NCBI GenBank assembly: GCA_003170825.1
Contig: PMYL01000027.1
Coordinates: 275 to 51,978, forward strand
DNA from: Acidobacteriaceae bacterium
Lineage (GTDB): Bacteria; Acidobacteriota; Terriglobia; Terriglobales; Acidobacteriaceae
DNA: 51,704 bases
Direction: 5' to 3'
The translations under genes were made by a program, and so were the position numbers. The notes beneath the pieces were generated by a model, which worked only from the letters and a program-made list of their open reading frames with translations, made no database searches and was not told the origin of the DNA. Below are positions 31,974-41,006 of this stretch, piece after piece. Within the stretch, counting starts at the first letter, position 1; each line of letters begins with the position of its first letter.

Positions 31974-32750
31974 TCAGGCAGGCCCGGCAAGGAGTTGCCG
32001 AAGGAACCGGATGACGAAGCGGGGGTTGTGCTTGAGGTAGCGTTTGGCCAAACGCCGCGGCTCGGATGCGAAGCGGAATACCCATTCAAGCCCGGAGTGC
32101 CTCATCCATCGGGGAGCCCGGGGTTTGTTGCCGGCGATGAAGTCGAAGGCGGCCCCGACGGCAAACATCACGGCGTGAACCCTGCCTACGTGCTCCATGA
32201 TCCAGTTCTCCTGCTTCGGGCAGCCGAGGCCCACGAAGAGCAACCGCGCCCCAGAGGAGGCGATTCGATCGACGACGGCCAAGTCTTCTTCGGGCGTGAG
32301 GGCCCGGAAAGGCGGGCTTTCTTGAAAGACTATGTTGAGATTCGAGTGCCGCAAACGCACCGCGCCGATGAGCGAATCGAGAACGGCCTGGCTTCCGCCG
32401 TAGAAGCCGACCGATACCCCGGCTTTTTCGGCTGCCGCCAGCATGGCTGCCGTGGCGTCGGGGCCGCAGACCCGCTGGGCGTTGCGCTCCCCAAGCGCGC
32501 GAAGCGCCCATGCGAGAGGCATTCCGTCGGGGAAGACCACGTCGGCGCCATTCAGCAGGCGAAGGAAAGCCGGATCGTCAACGGCTTCCATGACCATGTG
32601 GACGTTGGCGAAGAAGAGTGCGCGGGACTGCCGCTCCTCGGCCCAGGCGAGACTGTGTTGAACCACCTTATCGTAGCTGCCGACGGCAACATTGACCCCG
32701 AGAATGGGCCGGGTGACGATGGGATTCTGAAGCTCGGCGGTCGTGGTCAC
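31974..32750 (-). CDS. WecG/TagA/CpsF-family glycosyltransferase
   Basis: A 258-residue membrane-associated GT26 glycosyltransferase that adds a sugar to a lipid-linked precursor in surface polysaccharide or teichoic-acid-type synthesis. Signatures: FFANVHMVMEA, GADVVFPDGMPLAWALR with the catalytic Asp, GFYGGSQAV, LLFVGLGCPKQENWI and VGAAFDFIAGNKPRAPRWMRHSGLEWVFRF. I chose GTG 32750 because AGGAGG lies eight bases upstream; the frame extends 32 codons further but that part has no family character. It sits between gmd and an outer-membrane protein gene, so its product is probably the cell-surface glycan assembled from the sugars made here. Confidence 0.9.
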   Translation of the reverse strand: MTTTAELQNPIVTRPILGVNVAVGSYDKVVQHSLAWAEERQSRALFFANVHMVMEAVDDPAFLRLLNGADVVFPDGMPLAWALRALGERNAQRVCGPDATAAMLAAAEKAGVSVGFYGGSQAVLDSLIGAVRLRHSNLNIVFQESPPFRALTPEEDLAVVDRIASSGARLLFVGLGCPKQENWIMEHVGRVHAVMFAVGAAFDFIAGNKPRAPRWMRHSGLEWVFRFASEPRRLAKRYLKHNPRFVIRFLRQLLAGPA

Positions 32751-32842
32751 GGTTGGGGCCTCCTCAGGGAAATTGTATGCGCCCCTGGACAAGGCCGAGC
32801 CTCGCGCCGATGCGCCGCCAGGCGCGGCATCCACCCTGGCCC

Positions 32843-33457
32843 TCAATGGGAATGAGGGCGGCTGAAGTGATACGACACGCCGACAGTGAAGCCTTGAGGG
32901 TTTAGCAGTCCGGCGGGCGTAGTGGCCTTAAAGAAATTGGGCCACCACTGGTATTCATAATCGGCCCGCACCCAAACACTCTGAAAGGCCCGGTATTCCA
33001 CACCGCCGCCCACGCTGGTCACGGTGCGGGAGTCATGGTAACGCGCATGAGTTATGTTCGAGCCATAGTCTGTGTTGCCGTATCCCATAAGGAACTTTCC
33101 GTAAGGGCGGATGTTGCGGAAGTGGCGCCAGGAGTAAATCACCCCGCCCCCGGCAACGTCCTCCCGCAGATTCGACGGCTGAGACGGCGAACGGCCGTAG
33201 TTGAGATCGCGAGCCTCAGCTTCTATGCCGATTCCGCGCAGAAGCGACGGCGCACGGTTCGGGGTATAGTCGATCCACAGTGCGCCGCCATACATGCGAC
33301 CGTGCCCCAAATCGGGGTTGTAGCCGGAAAGGCCGGCGCCGATAGCCAAAGACGGTCTTGACTCCGTGGCTGCCGGTGCGGTTTGTGCAAGAGTGGGGTA
33401 TGCCGCGCAAACAAAAAGAAGTGCGAGGGCCAGCCCAGGATACGGCTTCAAACGCAT
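32843..33457 (-). CDS. Outer-membrane beta-barrel protein (OmpA/OprF-N-like)
   Basis: A 204-residue protein with a signal peptide (residues 1-25, ending PTLAQ) and alternating strands typical of an eight-stranded barrel: LAIGAGLSGYN, MYGGALWIDYT, GIGIEAEARDLNYG, IRPYGKFLMGYGNTDYG, TVTSVGGGVEYRAF and SVWVRADYEYQWW. It ends in VGVSYHF, close to the aromatic terminal strand used for BAM recognition. GGAG precedes ATG 33457; the longer frame upstream is non-coding in character. Function is unknown, perhaps a structural or glycan-associated porin. It lies 92 bp upstream of the glycosyltransferase start. Confidence 0.85.
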   Translation of the reverse strand: MRLKPYPGLALALLFVCAAYPTLAQTAPAATESRPSLAIGAGLSGYNPDLGHGRMYGGALWIDYTPNRAPSLLRGIGIEAEARDLNYGRSPSQPSNLREDVAGGGVIYSWRHFRNIRPYGKFLMGYGNTDYGSNITHARYHDSRTVTSVGGGVEYRAFQSVWVRADYEYQWWPNFFKATTPAGLLNPQGFTVGVSYHFSRPHSH

Positions 33458-33766
33458 TCTTTCTGTGTCTCCTTTTAAAGTTGAAGGACACCCTCCCCCA
33501 GAGGCATTCCCTTCCGGTAGAGTGTACATCTGCAATGTGAAAATGCAAGGCAAAGATTCTGCGAGCGTTCTCGGTCGTGGGCGTCCAATCTCGGGTTGGC
33601 GCTTCCTCCCCTGCGCAGATTCAGAAAAGCAACTCACCCGCCTCGTCTTCGATGGCGGCAATCAACCAGCGAAGCACTTCAACCCGCGGTCCTGCCAAAC
33701 TCCGAATACTGGTTAGATGCAGCTCAGACGGCAAACGATCAACCGATTCCCGCCAGCCGGCCGCTG
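33458..33766. other. Intergenic stretch without a gene
   Basis: About 310 bases between manA's stop and the barrel protein's start, both on the minus strand. It should hold the promoter of the barrel gene. Short plus-strand frames here are chance. I see no hairpin or repeat worth naming. Confidence 0.5.
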
Positions 33767-34822
33767 TCATTGGGTCTGTCCTGATTGGGTCTCTTTTGGC
33801 CAGTTGGGCGTGATGCGGATCAGGTCCAGGCCGCCCGCATCCTCGACCACAAACGCCGGCGAGGAAGCCGGAATGGCCACGATGCCGCGCGCGGGCAGGT
33901 CGAACGTCTCAAATCCCTGTCCGGCGATCCTGCCTGCCCCGGCGGCGGCAAACAGATACGCCAGCCCGCCGCGGCGGGCCAGCCCCAGGTTAGACAACCC
34001 AGCACCCGGCTCGCCCTCACCCGGCAGACCGGGGCCGCGCAGGCTAATGCTAGTCCGGCTGCCGGACACCGGAATCCGCTCCACGCGAAAATACTCCACA
34101 TCCAGCAGAATCGTGCGGTCCGCCAGCACCCTGGCCGGCACCTTGCCGGCGCGGGTCACCAGCCGCGTGGCCTCCAATGCTTTCTCGATATGCAGCTCGC
34201 GGCCGCGTCCGTAGTCGTACATCCGGTAGGTCAGGTCGCAGTTCTGCTGCGTCTCCAGCAGAATCGACCCCGGCCAGATGGCGTGAACCGTCCCTGCATC
34301 CACAAAAATCACGTCTCCGGCCGCTACTGGCAACATGTTCAGGCTAGCCTCCAGCGTGCCCGCTTGAATCTCTTCCTTGACCTGATCCAGCGTCACGCCC
34401 GGCTTGAGCCCGGCCGCCACCTGCGCCCCCGGCTCGGCCGCCAGCGCATACCAGCATTCGCTCTTGCCGCGGGGCTGGCCGTACTTCTGCGCCAGTTTGT
34501 CGTCGGGATGCACCTGCACGCTCAGCTTTTCCCTTGCAAAAATCACCTTGATCAGCAGCGGCGAAGACTGCGACGGTGCTCCCGCTCCCAGCAGCGCCTC
34601 CGGCGCCTGCCCGAAGAGGCCGGCCAGCGTTTGCCCGCCTTGCGGGCCGGTCGCCACCAGGCACTCATCCCCGGTAAGCCAGACTTCCCCAATGGGCTCT
34701 CCCTCGGCGACACGGTCATACCAGGGACGAAGGTCCTGCCAGCCCCACACCCGGCCTACAAACCTGGGTTCGATGCGAAAAGGGGCCAGTTCCTTGAGCG
34801 CAGACTGTTCAGACGTAGCCAT
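33767..34822 (-). CDS. manA: Mannose-6-phosphate isomerase, class I
   Basis: A 351-residue zinc enzyme interconverting fructose-6-P and mannose-6-P. Metal ligands and signatures: LSVQVHPDDKLA (Gln and His), KSECWYALAAEPGA (Glu) and IFVDAGTVHAIWPGSILLETQQNCDLTYRMYDYGR (His, plus the family signature). The length matches the short bacterial class I type. ATG 34822 (MATSEQS) has GGGG ten bases upstream; the frame extends seven codons more. It feeds GDP-mannose for gmd/fcl, though phosphomannomutase and the pyrophosphorylase are not in the window. It is divergent from ugd, with 215 bp between starts. Confidence 0.92.
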   Translation of the reverse strand: MATSEQSALKELAPFRIEPRFVGRVWGWQDLRPWYDRVAEGEPIGEVWLTGDECLVATGPQGGQTLAGLFGQAPEALLGAGAPSQSSPLLIKVIFAREKLSVQVHPDDKLAQKYGQPRGKSECWYALAAEPGAQVAAGLKPGVTLDQVKEEIQAGTLEASLNMLPVAAGDVIFVDAGTVHAIWPGSILLETQQNCDLTYRMYDYGRGRELHIEKALEATRLVTRAGKVPARVLADRTILLDVEYFRVERIPVSGSRTSISLRGPGLPGEGEPGAGLSNLGLARRGGLAYLFAAAGAGRIAGQGFETFDLPARGIVAIPASSPAFVVEDAGGLDLIRITPNWPKETQSGQTQ

Positions 34823-35037
34823 AAGATTGCCCCTATCCCCCACAACAAAAAATCGCTAGAAAATAAGCCGCTTGCCGGATCGGCGGCTGCAATCCAACTC
34901 TACCAGACAGACAAACCACTGGCAGCGTTTGCCCGACCCTGCCCGTTGCGGATAGCCTAGAGAATACCTTCACCGGCCCGGAATTCCCCGACGCCGCCCT
35001 ACCGCGTGGAAATCCGCGAAGGAGACAGCAACAGCGT

Positions 35038-36453
35038 ATGCCAGAACCAGTTTCCATCTGTGTGATCGGCTCCGGATATGTGGGACTCGTTGCGGCGGTC
35101 TGTTTTGCCGAAATGGGCCATCGCGTCCTCTGCGTGGACAACGACGAAGCCAGGGTGAAGACCCTCCGTGAAGGCGGCGTGCCCATCTTCGAAGACCGGC
35201 TGCCCGAGTTGCTGGCCAGGCATCTGAACCGCGGCGTCGAGTTCACTTGCGATCTGGGCGGAGCCGTCGAACGGAGCGAGGCCATCTTCATCGCCGTCGG
35301 CACCCCCCAGGGCGACACCGGCGGCGCCGACCTCTCCTACGTCGAGGCCGTGGTCTCTGAAATTGCCCGCTCTATCGGCAGCTACAAGGTGATCGTGGAA
35401 AAGAGCACCGTGCCGGTCTACACCAACGATTGGATTCGCCGCGTGCTGCACCGCCATGGGGTCGACCCGCAAAACTTCGACGTGGTTTCAAACCCCGAGT
35501 TCCTGCGCGAAGGCACGGCCGTGATCGACTTCCTGCATCCCGACCGCATCGTGGTGGGCGCGGACAACGAGCGCTCCGCCGATCTGCTGCGGCGCATCTA
35601 TGAGCCGCTCACCGGCGGCAGCTATTACGCCCAACCCGGCGCTTTGCCGGGACCGTGCAGCGCCTCCCACCCGGCCCGGCTGCTGGTGACCTCGGCGCAG
35701 AGCGCGGAGATCATCAAGCACGCCTCCAATGCCTTCCTGGCGCTGAAAATCTCCTTCATCAATGCGGTGGCCAACCTGGCCGAGGCCGTGGGCGCGGACA
35801 TCGAGGACATTGCCGCTGGCGTGGGCCTGGACAGCCGCATCGGCCCCAGGTTTCTGCGCGCGGGGCTGGGCTATGGCGGGTCCTGTTTCCCGAAAGATGT
35901 GGCCGCCTTCCACTGGGTGGCGCAACAGCGGGGCGTGGACTTTCAACTGCTCCAGGAGGTCCGCAAGATCAATGAGACTCAAAAGGATGTCTTCTTCAAC
36001 AAGGTGCTTTCGGCGCTGTGGACTCTGCGCGGCAAGCGGCTGGCGGCGTTGGGCCTGGCCTTCAAGGGCGATACCGACGACGTTCGCGAGTCTCCCGCCA
36101 TTGACGTCATCAGGAGACTCCTGGAGGCGGGCGCCACGGTCACGGCCTACGATCCGGCGGCCATGGAACGCGCCAAGGCAGTGCTGCCGCCCTCTGAGAA
36201 ACTTCGCTATGCAGGAGACCCTTACGAAGCCGCCAAAGACGCCGACGCGGTGCTGATTCTGACCGACTGGAAGGAGTTTGCCGAGATCGACCTGGTGCGG
36301 CTCAACCAGGCCGTCCGTTTCCCGATCGTCGTTGACGGCCGCAACCTTTACAAACCGCGAGAGATGCTCGACCATGGATTCACCTATGTGAGCGTGGGCA
36401 GGCCGGCAAGCTATCAGGCGCAGCAAGGCAAGCCGCGTAAAATGGTGCTGTAA
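35038..36453 (+). CDS. ugd: UDP-glucose 6-dehydrogenase
   Basis: A 471-residue enzyme oxidising UDP-glucose twice to UDP-glucuronate with two NAD+. Domains: N-terminal Rossmann (ICVIGSGYVGLVAAVCFAEMGH, with VGTPQ), central helix, catalytic GYGGSCFPKD with the nucleophilic Cys, and C-terminal UDP-binding Rossmann (LGLAFKGDTDDVRESPAIDV). GGAG precedes the ATG. An unusual short insert (about residues 200-217, YAQPGALPGPCSASHP) precedes the helix with SAEIIKHASNAFLALKI. UDP-glucuronate decarboxylase follows on the same strand 77 bp after the stop, giving a UDP-xylose pair. Confidence 0.95.
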   Translation: MPEPVSICVIGSGYVGLVAAVCFAEMGHRVLCVDNDEARVKTLREGGVPIFEDRLPELLARHLNRGVEFTCDLGGAVERSEAIFIAVGTPQGDTGGADLSYVEAVVSEIARSIGSYKVIVEKSTVPVYTNDWIRRVLHRHGVDPQNFDVVSNPEFLREGTAVIDFLHPDRIVVGADNERSADLLRRIYEPLTGGSYYAQPGALPGPCSASHPARLLVTSAQSAEIIKHASNAFLALKISFINAVANLAEAVGADIEDIAAGVGLDSRIGPRFLRAGLGYGGSCFPKDVAAFHWVAQQRGVDFQLLQEVRKINETQKDVFFNKVLSALWTLRGKRLAALGLAFKGDTDDVRESPAIDVIRRLLEAGATVTAYDPAAMERAKAVLPPSEKLRYAGDPYEAAKDADAVLILTDWKEFAEIDLVRLNQAVRFPIVVDGRNLYKPREMLDHGFTYVSVGRPASYQAQQGKPRKMVL

Positions 36454-36530
36454 GTGCCCTGCCTTCCTATAATTCGATGCCGGTTTCGGCGCACCCCGAT
36501 CTTCCAGCTTTGGAGCGCGACCCTGTGACC

Positions 36531-37469
36531 ATGCGCGTACTGGTAACCGGCGCGGCCGGATTTCTTGGCTCTCACCTGACAGACCGCCTTCTGGGTGAGG
36601 GCCACACTGTTGTCGGCGTCGACAACCTCTCCACCGGCGACCCCGAAAACCTGGCCCATCTCGCCCAGGAGCCGCGCTTCCAATTCGTGGAGCGCGACAT
36701 CTGCCGGCCCTTCGATCCGGGCCCGGTGGACTACGTCTTCAACCTGGCTTCCCCGGCCAGTCCCCCGGAGTATCTTCGCTTGGGGCTAGAAACTCTGCGC
36801 GTGGGCTCCGCCGGCACTGAAAACACCCTCGAGATCGCTGCCAGATATGGCGCCGGCCATCTGCACTCCTCCACCTCGGAGTGTTACGGCGACCCGCTCG
36901 TCCATCCGCAGAGAGAGAACTACTGGGGACATGTGAACCCGGTCGGCCCCCGCTCGGTCTACGACGAGGCCAAGCGCTACGGCGAGGCGCTGATCATGGC
37001 CTACCACCGTTCGCGCGGCGTCAACACCCATCTGGCCCGCATCTTCAACACCTACGGCCCCCGCCTGCACCCCAGCGACGGCCGGGTCGTCTCCAACTTC
37101 CTCATGCAGGCCCTGCGCGGCCAGCCGCTCACTGTCTATGGAGACGGCAGCCAGACCCGCAGCTTCTGCTACGTCGACGACCTCATCGAAGGAATCCTGC
37201 GCCTCTCGCGCTCCGGCGAGCACTTCCCGGTGAACCTCGGCAACCCCGGCGAATTCACCATCATCGAGTGCGCCCAGGCCGTGCTGGAGGTAACCGGCTC
37301 GAAGAGCACGCTGTGCTTTGAATCGCTGCCCGAGGACGACCCCGCCCGCCGCTGCCCCGACATCACCAAGGCCCGCACCCTGCTGGGCTGGGAGCCGCAA
37401 ATTACTCTCCGGGAAGGACTGCGCAAGTCGCTGGAATTCTTCCGGAGCAAGGCCGCGGCCGGCGCCTGA
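36531..37469 (+). CDS. UDP-glucuronate decarboxylase (UDP-xylose synthase)
   Basis: A 312-residue extended SDR enzyme. Signatures: VLVTGAAGFLGSHLTDRLL, VDNLSTGDPENL, FNLASPASPPEYL, STSECYGDP, VYDEAKRYGEAL with the YxxxK pair, and GPRLHPSDGRVVSNFL. These match UDP-glucuronate decarboxylases more closely than UDP-glucose epimerases. I start at ATG 36531, where the Rossmann fold begins; GTG 36525 has GGAG nine bases before it and ATG 36477 gives 18 extra residues. A TATAAT (36468-36473) sits just upstream of 36477, which argues against that earliest start if it is a real -10 box. It uses the product of the preceding ugd gene. Confidence 0.9.
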   Translation: MRVLVTGAAGFLGSHLTDRLLGEGHTVVGVDNLSTGDPENLAHLAQEPRFQFVERDICRPFDPGPVDYVFNLASPASPPEYLRLGLETLRVGSAGTENTLEIAARYGAGHLHSSTSECYGDPLVHPQRENYWGHVNPVGPRSVYDEAKRYGEALIMAYHRSRGVNTHLARIFNTYGPRLHPSDGRVVSNFLMQALRGQPLTVYGDGSQTRSFCYVDDLIEGILRLSRSGEHFPVNLGNPGEFTIIECAQAVLEVTGSKSTLCFESLPEDDPARRCPDITKARTLLGWEPQITLREGLRKSLEFFRSKAAAGA

Positions 37470-37723
37470 AGCAACTGCTGAAAGCGCTATAACGGTTCCC
37501 AGTCGCCCCCTGCGCCAGCTTTGTTGCGCTCCCGCCTGTCTGCCACACAATGCGTTTGTCCAGTGTGCCTTGAACTGTGTAAGGTTCTATGCACGTCTTT
37601 ACAGCCGTGTGCATTGTCGGCCAGAAACGCCAAAAATGCTTTTGTTTCTGAGTTTGGCAGCTTTTACGGCGGAAATTCCGTCACTCCATACAGAGTGATC
37701 GGGGACAAACGGGGTAGGTTCAC

Positions 37724-40700
37724 ATGCGTAGGCTGATTCTTCTGGGGTTGCTGGCAGTATTGGTTCTTCCCGCCGGCGCGGCCAAACGCGTAACGGTGGC
37801 GCAACTGGAGCAGTCCCTGGCCGCTGACAATGCGGCACATCGGGCCGATGCCGAGGTCGCCCGCCAGCTCGGCGACCTGGAACTTTCCGAGCGGCTGACG
37901 GAAGCTGCGCTGAACCGGTTCGCGGCCAAGTTGACTCTGAGCCCCCGGACGGCGCTGGCCCTCGAATTGCTCTCGGACCGATCGGCCTTCCTCGACCCAC
38001 CGGCCAGCGAGTTGCCCGCCACCGCCTTTCCCGATGCCGCCACGCAAGAGCGCCTGATGGATGCGGCGCGAGGCTATGTGATCGATTCCCTGCAGCACCT
38101 GCCCAACTTCTTCGCCACCCGAATTACCAACCGGTTCGACGACAGCCCTCAGGCGCTGGTGCAAGGCCAATGGCCTGTGCGCGCTGGTCTGCATCCGGCC
38201 GGGACAACGACCCGGGAGATCACGTTCCGCGATGGCCATGAGATCCAGGACCCGGCCACGGACAAGGCCACGGCTTCCACCAGCGCCCGGAACGCGCAGC
38301 AGGAACTGGGACTCCATACCTGGGGCGAGTTCGGTCCGGCGCTGTCCGTGGTTCTCACCGACACGGCCAAAGGCAAGGTGACATTCAGCCACTGGGAACA
38401 GGCCTCGTCGGGCCTGGCGGCGGTCTTCCATTACTCGGTGCCCAGGGCCGCTTCGCACTACGCAGTCAATTACTGCTGTTTGCGAGAAGAGCAGTCTGAC
38501 TACAATGTATTTGTGGGCCTGGGCCGTGACCAGTCCGCGTCACAGATGACCAGCGAGCCCACCTACATAACCTCGCGCCCCTTCAGCGAAACGCCCGGCT
38601 ATCACGGCTCGCTTTCGATCGATCCCGCCACGGGAGCCGTCCTGCGCATCACGCTGGAAGCCGAATTGAAAGGCGGCGACCCCCTCCTCAAGGCCGCTAC
38701 CGTCGTCGAGTATGGCCCCGTAACCATTGGCGACCGCAGCTATATCTGCCCGGTGCGCAGTCTGGCCTTTTCTGAAGAGGCAAACGCAAACGGCGGCCTT
38801 CAAGCCGCGACGCCGGAAGGGCCCACCAACTCCAGCTATGGAGGGTGGAACGGCCCCAACAGCCGCTCGGCCAACTCGCCGATTCTGCTGGTCAACGAGA
38901 CCAGGTTCACCCACTATCACCGCCTGGTCGCCACGCTGAGAATTCTCGCCGATGCGCCGGAGCCCTCCGCGCCCAATCCAGGGGTTCAGAGCCCCGGCGC
39001 CCGGAATTCTGGAGTTCCCGTTGACGCTTCTTCAAGCCCCGTTCCTCTCAGCTCCGCGCCTCCCAGTCCCGCCGCGCCGCCATCCCTGGCCCAGGTAGCT
39101 GCCAACACTCCACCGGCAGAGCCGCCCGGCGCCGCCCGGCCCGTAGCCCAACCTGCGCCCCCGGCACAACCGGTCATCCCGGAGATCACCATGACCGCGG
39201 CAAACGGCGTGCCCGACGAGCCGGCCAACGCGGATCAACCCCAGAAGGGCAATTTCCAGCTAACACTCACCTCGCGCCTGGTGGATGTGGGCATCGTGGC
39301 TTACGACAAGAAGGGCCATCCGGTGAAGGACCTGAAAGCGGAAGACTTTGAGGTCTACGACAACGGCCGCAAGCAGGAGGTCCGCTTCTTCTCGCAATTC
39401 GTGAGCGAGGCTCCGGCCGCGCCGCCTGCCGCCATCGAGCCGGATCGCACCTTTTCCAACCGCGCCGTCGATGCGGCTGCCGGGCCATCGGCAACCACCG
39501 CCTCCGAAGCCGGCGCAACCATTCTCCTGATCGACGAAAGTCATATCGCCTGGGCAGACATGTCCCACGCACGCCAGGAGATCGTCAGGTTCCTCGGAGC
39601 CCTGGCCCCAGGCGAACGCGTGGGTCTCTACACCATGAACGGCCTCGGCTTTCGGGTCATCAACGAGGTCGCCACCGATCATGCCGCTTTGATTGCCCGC
39701 CTGCAGAAGTGGATGCCCACCGCCCAGTCTGTCTCCCAGGCGCAGGACGAGGAAACTCGCAACCGCCAGCAGTTCAGCGAGGTGCACAACGTCGCCGACC
39801 TCGACTCGGTGAACGGCAATCGCATCGATGAACCCGATGGGAACACTCCGGTCGATCCCCAGTTGATGACCATGGGCAGCAATCCGGCGCGCGCCTCGCT
39901 GATTATCCTTGAAGGCGTGGCGCGCCGCCTCGCCGCCCTGCCCGGGCACAAGAACCTGGTCTGGATCTCGAGCGACAACGTCTTCGCCGACTTCAGCGAT
40001 CAGGATGTGAGCATCGATAAGGGCGACAAATTCATCGACAGTTTTGCCCTGCGCGCGCAGGAAGCCATGAATGACGCCCACGTGGCCGTCTTTCCCTTCA
40101 ATGTCTCGCAGCTTGAAACCGCGGCCATCAACGCCGACATCCGGCACCGCAACGTGGAACTGACCCCGGCGGCCGCGGATATGGCCGCCGCTGGCGGAGC
40201 GGCGCTTCCGCGGAACGTGGCCCCGGGCCGCATCACCGCCGCGATGCAGCAGGACACACACCCCATCCAGTGGCCCGTCCGTCAGGTGGCCGAGGCCACC
40301 GGGGGACGGACCATCCGGCGCTCCGGCGATCTGGCCGCGGCGCTGTCGGGCATTGTGGAGGACGGCCATGCCACCTATCTGGTGAGCTTCTCTCCCCCAG
40401 GACCGGCAGACGGCCAGTACCACGCCATCACCGTCAAGCTCACCGGCAAACAGCACGGTCTCACGCTGCGCTACCGCACGGGCTATCTGTTCTCAAAGGA
40501 ACCGGCCACGCTCAAGGATCGCTTCCAGCAGGCCGTGTGGCGACCCAGGGATATGAGCGAAGTTTCAGTCACCGCCGGCGTTACGCCCATGAACCCCGGC
40601 GCTAGCGTCAAGATCGACATCCTGGCCAGCGACCTCGGCCTCAGGCAACAGGCCGGCCGCTGGATGGACAAGCTGGACATCTTCTTCATCCAGCGCGATG

Positions 40701-40915
40701 ACGCGGGAATTCGTGCCCAGATCGAGGGGCAGACGCTCGGGCTGCGGCTCAAATCGTCGACCTACCAGAACCTGTTGTCCGCCGGCGTTCCCTTCGAACG
40801 CTTTGTCCAGTTGCGGCCGGGAATGGCTTCGTTGCGTGTCCTGGTGGTGGACGAAAACTCCGGCCGCATGGGCTCGGTCACCATCCCCGCCCCGGCGCTG
40901 GCAGCTACCCATTGA
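37724..40915 (+). CDS. Exported VWFA-related acidobacterial protein, fused
   Basis: A 1063-residue secreted protein. A signal peptide (1-19, ending PAGAA) is followed by an N-terminal module of about 400 residues shared with the neighbouring gene at 41007. An Ala/Pro/Ser-rich linker covers about 410-505. Next comes the VWFA-related acidobacterial domain (about 510-930): LVDVGIVAYDKKGHPVKDL, KAEDFEVYDNGRKQEVRFFS, ATILLIDESHIAW and DGHATYLVSFSPPGPADGQYH. The metal-site motif is degenerate (DESHI instead of DxSxS). A strand-rich C-terminus ends the protein. The presumed role is surface protein-protein contact. It is likely co-expressed with its paralogue 91 bp downstream. Confidence 0.85.
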   Translation: MRRLILLGLLAVLVLPAGAAKRVTVAQLEQSLAADNAAHRADAEVARQLGDLELSERLTEAALNRFAAKLTLSPRTALALELLSDRSAFLDPPASELPATAFPDAATQERLMDAARGYVIDSLQHLPNFFATRITNRFDDSPQALVQGQWPVRAGLHPAGTTTREITFRDGHEIQDPATDKATASTSARNAQQELGLHTWGEFGPALSVVLTDTAKGKVTFSHWEQASSGLAAVFHYSVPRAASHYAVNYCCLREEQSDYNVFVGLGRDQSASQMTSEPTYITSRPFSETPGYHGSLSIDPATGAVLRITLEAELKGGDPLLKAATVVEYGPVTIGDRSYICPVRSLAFSEEANANGGLQAATPEGPTNSSYGGWNGPNSRSANSPILLVNETRFTHYHRLVATLRILADAPEPSAPNPGVQSPGARNSGVPVDASSSPVPLSSAPPSPAAPPSLAQVAANTPPAEPPGAARPVAQPAPPAQPVIPEITMTAANGVPDEPANADQPQKGNFQLTLTSRLVDVGIVAYDKKGHPVKDLKAEDFEVYDNGRKQEVRFFSQFVSEAPAAPPAAIEPDRTFSNRAVDAAAGPSATTASEAGATILLIDESHIAWADMSHARQEIVRFLGALAPGERVGLYTMNGLGFRVINEVATDHAALIARLQKWMPTAQSVSQAQDEETRNRQQFSEVHNVADLDSVNGNRIDEPDGNTPVDPQLMTMGSNPARASLIILEGVARRLAALPGHKNLVWISSDNVFADFSDQDVSIDKGDKFIDSFALRAQEAMNDAHVAVFPFNVSQLETAAINADIRHRNVELTPAAADMAAAGGAALPRNVAPGRITAAMQQDTHPIQWPVRQVAEATGGRTIRRSGDLAAALSGIVEDGHATYLVSFSPPGPADGQYHAITVKLTGKQHGLTLRYRTGYLFSKEPATLKDRFQQAVWRPRDMSEVSVTAGVTPMNPGASVKIDILASDLGLRQQAGRWMDKLDIFFIQRDDAGIRAQIEGQTLGLRLKSSTYQNLLSAGVPFERFVQLRPGMASLRVLVVDENSGRMGSVTIPAPALAATH

Positions 40916-41006
40916 GGGCGAAACGCAATTATGCAATTTGTCACAGTCAGGCGTGGCCGCAAATCTGTACAATCGTTGCGGCCCAATTCTCCGGAGGAAT
41001 GAGCAA

